Assembly (NCBI GenBank): GCA_032164295.1
Contig: JAJHTX010000002.1
Location: 3,472,001-3,536,000, forward strand
DNA from: Inonotus obliquus
Lineage: Eukaryota > Basidiomycota > Agaricomycetes > Hymenochaetales > Hymenochaetaceae
Direction of reading: 5' to 3'
Length of the DNA: 64,000 nt
Below, piece by piece: positions 11,482 through 20,799 of this stretch. The notes below the pieces were generated by a model. It did no database searches. It was not told where the DNA came from and saw nothing but the letters and a program-made list of their open reading frames with translations. The translations under genes were made by a program, and so were the position numbers. Position 1 is the first letter of the stretch; the number at the start of each line of letters is the position of its first letter.

Positions 11482-12121
11482 ATGTCTACCTTGCGACAAC
11501 TATTTGGTGGCGCGATTACTGCTGAACTACCCGCTAGCCTTGTCGATGCTTCGTACGTTCTTCTTGCACTCCATGGATTCGACACGTATTAAAGAATCTA
11601 AAGAACCGTCCGACAAGTACCTGATACACAGGAGGTCTTCTTCTCTCCTACATCAGATGTTAGCTACATCGTGGAGATACTGCAAAGGGTAGAGCCCAGC
11701 GACCCTCAGGAAGCAGCCAAGTTGAGTCCCCCAAGTAGCACTCCTCGTACTGATATTGAGCGTTTGTAGATTCCATTTTGACTCACTGGCGCATGACAAT
11801 GACGCGCAAGCGAGTTCAATCCTGAGTGTAATCGTCCCGGAGGAAGTATCAACCTCGCCCACTGGCACCCTGCCCCCGATCCTTCTCGATGGCGCCCAAC
11901 AAGTCGCAAAGTTCAATCGCGAGACACCCGATGACGTGCGCATCTTACTCGCCGTTTACAGGATCGAAAGCAAAGGTGTCGACGTTGTTTTTAGCGCAAA
12001 TCTCCCAGTGGCGAAGCAGACAGGCGAAGGACTCGGAGAATCGGAGTTCAATCATGCAAAGGAAGCATTCTTGACAGCCGCACGATCTTTGAAGATTGTA
12101 GATTTCGGATTGTTTGTCTAA
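11482..12121 (+). CDS. MOG1: Mog1, Ran GTPase-binding nuclear transport factor
   Basis: Exons 11482..11552, 11604..11720 and 11770..12121 join to 179 aa, matching the family length (yeast 218, many fungi 180-200). Mog1 binds Ran/Gsp1, promotes nucleotide release and supports nuclear protein import. The start LRQLFGGAITAELP and the following VRQVPDTQEVFFSP are the diagnostic opening of the family; the C-terminal half has PDDVRILLAVYRIESKGVDVV, a typical beta strand pair, and ends KIVDFGLFV. Both introns are GT-AG, 51 and 49 nt. It is divergent from NDC80. Confidence 0.93.
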
Positions 12122-13503
12122 ACGAACTGCGGACGACTCAGAGAGATAAGCTATGTACCATCAGAATTTTTCGAATACAATGGGTTGTACTAACTCGGCC
12201 AATGTTTATGAGGTATGGCATAGCTTGCAATAATCGTATTCAATGATACGGTAAAATCTCAGTCAATCGATAATACTATTTCTCTATGTCGACCCCGCGG
12301 CCCCGGCCAATCTTCCTTCGTCCTCTCACGCTCATGTATTATCCCGCAACACCCAGCTCGCTTACGATCCTCTTTCTCATACAGATTGCGTATACATCGC
12401 CACTTTTGTGCACGTTGACGTGAGTGGACACCAGACACAGTCTTTCTCATATATTCTTCCTTGTTCTAGAACTGCTGGTATATCCGAAACGATACTATGG
12501 TGCTCGACCCGGTACCACGTACAAGGACTGGGTATACCGCTTGTTTGGTGACTCGTGAGGATTTTCTCAGCCGACGACTGATCTGCCTTCTCCCGGATGT
12601 CCGTCCCCTCGCGCTGTCGTGCTGAAAGCGAGTGCATATGCCGAATCGAGATTGTTGTCCGACACGCTAGTAGCTTCATTCACGTCATGGTCCGACAATT
12701 ACTGGAATGTGCATTTGCACTGTGAACTTGTTTTAATGATCTCCAAGCATCAAGCATTCCACTGTTGGATTCTCAAGGAGGCCCCACGAGGCATGTGCAG
12801 TGTGAACGCGCAAAGCCACAGGGGCAACTCATTCAGTTCGTTCTTTTCGTTTAGGTACTCGTGCCATCTAAAGTTGGCTATTCTCCCCTTCCTCGCACTG
12901 CGGTTCACCGTGGTTTCGCCGACCATTGTGAGGTTTTCACAAGGTCCGATCCGGACTCCTTTGATATGCTATAGGAAAAGCGAGCAGACTCCTCAACAAT
13001 GGGGCTCTTTGTTCCCACTATGGGTAGATAAGTCAATTCTTTCCTTGTACATATGTTAACTCACCTACCACTGCAATGCAAATGACGGGCGTTTTACAAC
13101 GGTCGCGATTCTCGCCGACCGTGTCTGTGTACCCTTTTCTGAGTCCAGACTGCACAACCTCCACGGGAGGTTTACCGTCAGAGAGGTTCTCTTTCGGCTC
13201 CACTTCGCGAAAACATCTCAAATGCTAAAGGGCTCAGAGATAGGTTTCTTACATATTCAGTCGCAGTTTAGGAACGGCGGCAGCATAATCCTCGAGTGGC
13301 GTGCGACTGATATATCCGTGGTTAGAACAGGAATGGCCCAGCACGACATGTTGATAATACAAGGCATCTTCAACTACTGATACAGCAACTTCATACAGGC
13401 GATAGTTAGCAATGATTGAGCGAGTGAAGCATACGTTTCAGTACATAAAAAAGACGGCTTGGAAAGGGGAGATGGGTAATTATGATGTACACAGAGAAAC
13501 CTT
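12122..13503. other. Convergent intergenic region MOG1 / MIT-domain gene
   Basis: About 1.4 kb between converging ends, long for this gene density. On the minus strand 13224..13065 and 13017..12905 form a spliced-looking open frame of about 90 codons (GTGAGT donor, CATAG acceptor, 47-nt gap). Upstream of 13253 a second open minus frame ends at a potential donor. The gap between them is only 28 nt and no start codon is visible, so I do not call a gene; see findings. Confidence 0.4.
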
Positions 13504-15252
13504 TCACTGCTCTTTCCCGCTGTTTTCTGCGGCAGCTTCTCCCTCAGGATCCTCGTCTATGCGCTCCTGGACACCAGAACTCGTATGACCAGCGGCACTG
13601 GCCTTTGCAGCTTTCTTCCGTCTTGCAGACTCCTTGAGTTTCTCCCACCGATCGCGGAATTTCGCAATACTTGCTTTCTATAACGAACGTGGTGAACCAA
13701 GATAGAAGATCACCAGCGCAATGATATAACAAAGTACTGACATGTTTCTCGTTTTCCGATCGCAGAGTACGGGCTTCCTCCTCCAACTCCCTGACTCGAC
13801 GTAGTAGATGTGCCTCTCTATCACGACCCCCAGTCGCGGCACCGTGTGGCGCAGTCGGATTTAACCCCGGACTAGCGCCACCAATATTTGCCATAGAGTG
13901 TGCGGTAGGCGCAGCAAAACATGTTGAGGCTGCCATTGCGCGTTGTGCCTATATAACACATATGCAAGATGATGCCGTTAAGTAAGCCAATCGACAAACA
14001 TATAGAGAAGACGAACCTCTTTGCGAGCGAGCATGATGTTATCGCGTAGGTGTTGATCTTGCTCATTTCTGAGCTTGATTTGTCGCTTGACGACATTCAT
14101 TTGCTTCTCCATCGCTTCCAGTCTGGATTTGAGTTCCGCATTTTCTCGCTTTAATGGAGTTGAGGTCGAAAGGTCCGATGACGAGGCAGATGGTACAAAG
14201 CAGAAATCGTCAAGTGAATCATATTCTGGAAGACCATGAGATGGATCAAACCCATGAATCAATTGCAGAAAACGACTTGCCAGCATCATCATCTAGGGTA
14301 AAGTCATCGTCATCCGATAATTGACCCGACTTCACACGTTCCACCTTCTTTTGCGTACTCCCAGATTCATCCGATTTTCTCTTACGTTCACTAGAATCGG
14401 TCTCATTCCCTTCCGGATTCGCCTGTGAGGAAGCCGTACGGCTTTCAACGGCATCCAAAGCTGCCATAGCCGCCGTCTGGAAGGACATAGGTTGAGATAG
14501 GTTGTACATTATCTCGCCGGTAACTTTCCAGAACAAGTCGAACGGTGAGTCCTCTCCATTATTCTCAGACTAATAATGTCAAGGGAAATGGCAGTACGGC
14601 ATTAGTCAAAATAGACAAGCTAAGAAGAGGATGGGCACCTGCTGATTCAGGACCATGAAGGATTCATCAAATGTAGTCGCCGATGAGTCAAGATTCTTTC
14701 CCCGGCCTGGAAGGTTCAGAGCCGATCCAGAACGAGAGCCTGGCTCATTGTCATTGTTTCTGGATGTACCGCGAGATGCCTGGCTAACTTGAGGCAGTGA
14801 TGGATCTTTGCCTTCTTCTTTGAGCTTCGCAATACGTCGTTGTAAATCCTTTCCGACAGACAAATGGTGATTGTATAGCTTTCTTAACGTTTCTTTTGTC
14901 TGGAGTGAAAGACATTGGAGAGCAGAACGGATATGTGTTCGAGGCATTCGACAATTAAAATCACTGTAATGAGTCCCCCAGATCATAGCTTATGATGCAA
15001 TATACTAGACGCACATGTTCATCTGTTGACTGATTTACGCATGTCTGGAATGCTTCCGCGGCCTTGTAATGTTCCTCCGCCGCCGGGATGAGTAGGCCTC
15101 GAGAGTAGTAATCGGATGCGTTGCTCGCATGCTCGTGACCCTTCAGACGTTATAGCACAGTTCATAGGAGTTGATGATGACGCGTCAGGGACAAACAGAC
15201 AGAATTCAAATATACTGCATACCTGGTCAAGCGTTGATATCGCTGTAGCCAT
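13504..15252 (-). CDS. MIT-domain and coiled-coil protein, Atg38/NRBF2-like candidate
   Basis: Seven exons on the minus strand: 15252..15223, 15140..15015, 14899..14639, 14569..14281, 14225..14017, 13948..13742 and 13677..13504, joining to 431 aa. The first 75 residues form a MIT three-helix bundle (YYSRGLLIPAAEEHYKAAEAF, then ETLRKLYNHHLSVGKDLQRRI). A polar middle follows with FDLFWKVTGEIMYN and an acidic block, then a leucine-zipper-like coil (about 257-305) and a second coil with a basic end (RWEKLKESARRKKA). MIT plus C-terminal coiled coil is the layout of Atg38/NRBF2, partners of the autophagy PI3-kinase complex I; this link rests on architecture alone. Intron 14226-14280 uses a GC-AG pair with the classic GCAAGT donor; no GT alternative keeps the frame. 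Confidence 0.72.
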
Positions 15253-15615
15253 TCTGCGGTGTGCGTCGTACTTTGTGGACAGTATGAAGGACTGATGCAG
15301 CCCTGCAGGTGTGTGGTAGGCAGACGTGCGGAGTGTGCCGAAGGAAGAAGGGATCGACGCTGATCGACAGACTCAGACTCCATCCCGAAACAGACACTGT
15401 TTTTACTTTTTATTTTCGTCTGTCTTGAGTCTCTTGAGAACAATTATAGGTTCCGCATACACGGACACAGGCTACAAACACAATATGCATGGAAATCGGT
15501 ATAAAGCACCGTCGGATTTCATACCTCTATCTGCACACTTCAGCTTCATCCACTCTCTCGTCTAACACCAGATCACCAAGTTTCAAGTCCCCAACTCGAC
15601 ATCTCCAATATAACG
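15253..15615. promoter_or_regulatory. Divergent intergenic region, MIT gene / unknown acidic protein
   Basis: A 363-bp stretch between divergent starts that must contain both promoters. A pyrimidine-rich stretch followed by CCAAGTTTCAAG lies just before the plus-strand start. No further element recognised. Confidence 0.5.
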
Positions 15616-17006
15616 ATGACTGTTACTCTCGACTACTTCTCTATAAAGAAGTCAGGTGCTGAGAAGGAGCGTAGAATCCGAGTTAGTACCATGCCACCTT
15701 CCTTGCAAACTTCATCCGCTAATTAATGAGAACAGAAACATAAGGAGATTGAAGAGTTCAATTACTTCGCGTATCGACGTGAATGTCACCGCAGGAGAAG
15801 TAGTCAATACAAAAGCACCACTCCTACTAGTCCACCGGACCACAATAGAGCGAAGAAGTCGAATCGCGCTTCTTGTGAGTTATAATTGTTGTAAAGATTT
15901 GGGATATGTTTAAATCGATTTCTACTTAGACCCGCAAAGTAAGCGCGAGAAGCAAGAACATCCAGAAGTAAGTCAATCCTCATTTCATCTCATCTGGGCC
16001 GTCACTTACTCGGAATCATGCACTTACCAGGAACATCGAAGTCGCCGTGTAGCAACTTCTCCTAAGAGTGTCCACTTTAACGACACAGCTGGAGCATGCA
16101 ACCCATTCAACGCACAAGATTCCGCAGTCGTAGACCAAATACACTCCTTCTTGGGTGTACAAGACTCTGCTCTAGTGAAGCAATCACCAACCATACCACA
16201 TCCATCTTTTTATTCGGTCACGGCTCGTCCTGTGAACGCGGTACATTGCACCGCTTTAGTCCCGCGAAACCGCTCTCTAGCAGTTGTGAAAGTAGAGGAG
16301 GAAGAGTTTATAGGCCCAGTCCCTCTGACTCGGGAAGCGCGTTTAAAGGGAGTAGAGATTTCGGATGATGACTTGAAACCTCGTCGAAAATCAAAGAATT
16401 CGAGTGATAGCGACGAAAGCGAGGACGAGGACGAAGTTGATCATAACGAAGACGAAGACGAGGACGCTGTTGACGTTAACGAGGACGCTCAAACGCCCGC
16501 ACCCGAATCTTCCATGCGAACTGAAACACCCAACAAACGTTATTCGAGTTCACATTACGAGACGCATTCTCAACGTCAATCCATCATACGCAGCGAATCC
16601 GACACTTCCACTTCCACTCGTCCTCGTGGTCAATCCCTGGACGAAACTTCGAGTTGTGTTCAGAGAAATGTAACTTGGCTCCCTGCAAATGAGGTTCTTA
16701 AGAAGCCTGAGACGAAGAGGATGGATTCGAGTATACCTGTTGCTGAAGCTCCTGAGGTATGATCTATTCCTCATCCGGATGAAGTAACATAATTGAGGAT
16801 TATGTTTCTGATATAGGACGCACTTCATCGTTCGGGAGCTCAACGTCTTCCTGCTGTTCCGCGTCACCGCAAGGTATGTGTACCTCTGACCTAATTCGAA
16901 GAAAGAAGAACTCACGAAGTGGATTTAGTTGTTGAAGAATATGAAGCGCATGTGGGGTAAAAACTCCACCGAAACAAAGTCCAGCTCAGTTGCTGCTCAG
17001 GCTTAA
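15616..17006 (+). CDS. Unrecognised protein with acidic and Ser/Thr-rich regions
   Basis: Exons 15616..15681, 15736..15874, 15930..15967, 16031..16756, 16817..16873 and 16929..17006 join to 367 aa. I do not recognise the family. The start MTVTLDYFSIKKSG is followed by a very basic stretch rich in Arg, His and Ser (about 20-90), a short ordered-looking part with NAQDSAVVDQIHSFLGVQ, a motif FIGPVPLTREARLKGVEISDDD, a long Asp/Glu run (about 215-250), and a Ser/Thr-rich tail ending in a basic cluster RHRKLLKNMKRMWGK. It has no predicted membrane segment or signal peptide. The basic clusters suggest a nuclear or RNA-bound protein, but that is inference. Splice sites are all canonical and phases agree, so the gene is real even if its job is unknown. 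Confidence 0.75.
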
Positions 17007-17378
17007 AACATGACTGGAATGGTTCTTATGAACTCGCGGATGGATTTGCTTGAGATCATGGACTCTCTCTCGTTTTCCTTGTCTGATTGTTCTGTTGGAT
17101 TCTTTCTTTGAAACGGACTTACCATTAAAATTACAACGATGTTTCGATTCCTCAAGATCATGGACTTTTTCTGCTTCATTCTGATTTATCTATTTTTGTG
17201 ACTCCTTTCACATTCCCAATGTACCGTTTCGTATATGTCTTCATGTTTCTCCATTGCATTATACATCATAAGAAAACAACTCCGTTTTCTTCTCCTTTAC
17301 TTTTGATACCATGTCATACAAACAAAGACAATACAATACACGTCATGACCCTCATCTTGTTTGACTCAATTTCAACAT
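17007..17378. other. Convergent 3' regions, unknown protein / EGT1
   Basis: 372 bp of AT- and T-rich sequence between two converging stops, with several TTTCTT and ATTTAT-like runs fitting 3' UTRs. No coding potential seen. Confidence 0.5.
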
Positions 17379-20300
17379 TCACGCATCATATGCGATACGT
17401 CCAGAAATCCAAGGATACGGATAATTATGCTGATAATAGTTGCGAACGGAGCGCCTGTTTGCGAGTCGAGGAATCGAAGTATACGATCCACCAATCTGAG
17501 AATAAAAGATTAGCATAAGTGGATGAATTGGATTTCAAGAGTTGAACGCACCACGACTTGATGTTTACCATCGAAGAAATCACTGGAATATCTGAGGTAG
17601 TATGTGGTCAGTTAGATCAAAGAAAGAAGATGCTATCGACGATGCCACTCAGACTTACCCTGGATACAATCTCGATTGTACAAAGCCCTCATAACTATCA
17701 AACAGCGTCGACGTCCATTCCCAAACACCTCCATTATGCCCTTTACCTCCGTTCCGCAGTCCACCAGTCGTAGGTCTAATGTACACTTCAGTCATAGTCA
17801 CAAATGCTAATCCCAACTGAGGATGTACTCACGGGACAGGATGCCAATTTCTGAATCCAACATTCGCACCACCTTCATATCCGCACTCGAATTTATCAAA
17901 GAAGAGTCTGAGTTCCGCCTCAGTGGGTAATCGTCCGCCCTTAACTTGCGCGTATTTGGATAGATTATCGTATGAAGTGAGTACAGGCCAGTGTTTTGCG
18001 TGTTTCATTGCAACGTAGCCATACAGCGTGCGGACCTGGATGTAATAAAAGATTAGAATACATAATCGACGGAACGAGGAGCAAGGAAAAGATACCTGGA
18101 CTTCCCCATCAATCTCCACCCAGCTGGCAGGTAGTTGCACCTTGCCTTGGCCCTCTCCATTAAAGAACTCGTAAAATTCACCATTGCTCACAGGCCTCCA
18201 TTCGATCCGGAACTTGTCAACGTGCACCTCCCTCTTCGGGTGTTCATTGTCCCAACCAAACTCAACATCGTCAATAACTTCTCGTTTCTCTGGATCCTCG
18301 TCCAATTCTTCAAAATCATCATGCCCAATTGCAACAGTCTCAGGTCCCAGAGTAACCGTCGACTCAGCAGGTGATGGGGTGGCATCCCATTGCTTCGCAA
18401 GCACCTCCCAGTTTGGTGGAGTAAATCCCGGAGGAGGAAGAGTACCACCCGAGACTCCAGCACGTTGCAAGAGCATATAAAGCAATGTCTCCGCGTGGAA
18501 GCCTTCATGCTCAAAAGTCATGAAGAGAACACGTCCGATTTTCCTGGTCAATTGTCGTTTCCCGCATTCTATATCATCGTAAAGACGCATCAGACGTGCT
18601 CGTACTCGGTCACGGAATTGTACGATGGATTCTAGTGTTGGCCATTCGCTGTCGTTCTGAGGCACCTCGGAGTGGGGCTGTTGAGACCTCGGTCAATGAT
18701 CTCGTCAATAAAAGCCGACAGAGATGATGAACTTACATGGCACTGCGATGGATCGTCAACGTGAGGATCTATGCCTCTCTAAATGGTGGGATTAGCTCAA
18801 CACTTCCCATTTGTAAAGCACTATCTCGTACTTCGAAAATGTCTTTGAAGTACTCTGGTTCAGAATGTGGTTGTCCGAGTAACCTGCTTAGATGAATATC
18901 CAAGAATGCGGGAATATGTCCAAGGTAGAATAGACAAATGTGCCGTAAGTCAATCGGTTTGGTGAATAACATGGACCGCGGAATCATGCCGAGAGTGATT
19001 GCATCCCAGGCCTTCCACATCACTTCGAAATCTTCACGTTTAGGAACGCCGAACGGGTCGGGAGATTTGAGAAGAGGAAATGTAAACGACGGACGCTCCA
19101 GAAGCCACAAAGAATACTGCCCGGGAGCATCGGTCCATCGCATTATGGGCCGGAGCTCTGCATCGGTAAACATGGAGTATGCATCTTCATCCGAGAACTT
19201 GGGTAGATTACTTGAATAGGTGCCCACCCATGGGAGGAGAGAAGGGTAATGCTGACCTTGTGTGAAACTTCCACATTTACAAGTTCTCCTGCGAGGAAAG
19301 AAACCAACTTGCTAGTGCCAGGGATTGGCACCGTCTGGTCTTGCGTCGATCGGTAATAGGCCTCATGGCGACCTGTGCGTATAAAGAGTAAGCATTCGAA
19401 CAGCAAGAACCGTGAGTAAGATGCGTACGCTTGTCAACTTTATAGTTGTTCACATATTCCCATCTTCCCTCCTCAAACAGACTCTCATTCCCCAGAGTTC
19501 TTCCAGCCGTCTTCAAGCCATTCATTATAAACTCTCTCGTGGTACCTTTCGAGTCGTTATATGCTCGTTCGACTTTGTCCTTTTCATTATCATGATCGAG
19601 TCCGATGAGCAGGGTATCTCCAGATCCTGGCCTCAAAGGAAGAGAGCGAAGGAAAGGTATCGCGGACTTGCGATCGAAGTTTCCGAGAGAAGAACCGAGG
19701 AAAAGAATATGCAGCGGAGGAGCGGCTGATGTATGGCGGCAGCAAGTATCCACATCCGGCGTTGAGGGCGGACTGGCGGATGTCGCATGAGTGCTATAAC
19801 TCTGAGAAGACGAATCATCCGACCCCGCAGAATGCGGAGAAACACCTCTCTGATTTCCTTGCGCGATTTCACGCGCGCGTTCAACGCTCGCGTCTTTTCT
19901 GCCAGCGTAACCAATATAGTCCTGAGCGGAGAAGGAAGAATCCTCGGCAGATTCGGTTTTCACATCGAGTCCACCCTCCTGAATGAACTTGAGCCCACCA
20001 TCGTAGGTACCCCACATCCCTTTCGTCTCAACTTTACCGCTCAATTCGTCGCCGTAAGCAGTCATGACTTCAGATAGTGTCCGCTCCAGTTCACGTCTTT
20101 CCAGATCCAGAGCAAAATAAGTTATATGGGCCTGGTCCTTATCGTTATCTGCGGCTAGTCGGGTCGAAGAAGCAGCAAGTCTTGATAGGGCGAGAAGAAT
20201 GTGAGAAGTCTTTCGGAGCGAACTATGTAATAGAGAGTCAGCATCATATAGATAACGGAGGATTTAGTTCTATCCAAATGGACAATATAGATGTCCGAGT

Positions 20301-20799
20301 ATGGCGACAAGGAGAGATAAGATATGGACGCGGTGATAAAGACGCGTCGCGAGGTGGACCTACAACGCCCACCTACTGTACGGGACGACACATATAACGC
20401 ATATACTCACCCCGCACCAAGTTCAACAACCGCTGGCTTCACCTCCTCACCAGCCTCAGCGTCGCGAGAGTGCATCAGCCGCACAATATCATCCGCGTTA
20501 TTCCTGAGAATCTCTTCTTCGGCGCTATTTCAAATAAAAACAGGGTAAGCGCATCGGAACTTCTTTGTACGTGAAGAAGTGACTGACGCGAAGAGGTAAT
20601 ATTCTGCACAGTCAGTGGTTAGTGTGTCGTAAAGTTGCAGGCCACGTTCGTCATAAAGGAGCATTGTCGGCAACGTCTTCTGACCAGTAGGCTTGCTGAG
20701 TCCATGAATAATTTGTTCGCGCAGGTCCTCGCTTCCGCTGCCATCCTGCGGCACTTGTATATTGTCCGCAATGCGAACATCGATGATCTGAGGCTCCAT
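17379..20799 (-). CDS. EGT1: Ergothioneine biosynthesis protein 1 (Egt1)
   Basis: Eleven exons on the minus strand: 20799..20588, 20524..20411, 20222..19429, 19372..19257, 19197..18832, 18778..18737, 18677..18096, 18035..17833, 17775..17659, 17591..17552 and 17495..17379; 900 aa (N. crassa Egt1 is of similar size). It fuses two steps: an N-terminal SAM-dependent histidine trimethylase (MLLYDERGLQLYDTLT, VVELGAG, SLRKTSHIL, LGSSLGNFDR, LLIGLDHD) making hercynine, and a DinB plus formylglycine-generating-enzyme-like sulfoxide synthase joining hercynine to cysteine. Iron ligands appear as His506 (YLGHIPAF) and His605/His609 (HEGFHAET). The C-terminus has GGRLPTEAELR, NGGVWEWTST and NYYQHNYPYPW. 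A PLP lyase then finishes ergothioneine; it is not in this window. Intron 18036-18095 is 60 nt, in frame and without a stop. Confidence 0.95.

Noticed and set aside
12619..13059. 146-codon plus frame in the MOG1/MIT gap
   Set aside because: It starts at a GTG, has an implausible Phe/Ser-rich composition, and overlaps the more coding-like minus frames.
19143..19256. Continuation of the EGT1 frame past 19257 without splicing
   Set aside because: It runs to a stop and breaks the conserved order. The 59-nt intron ending before 19197 restores HKFSDEDAYSMF.
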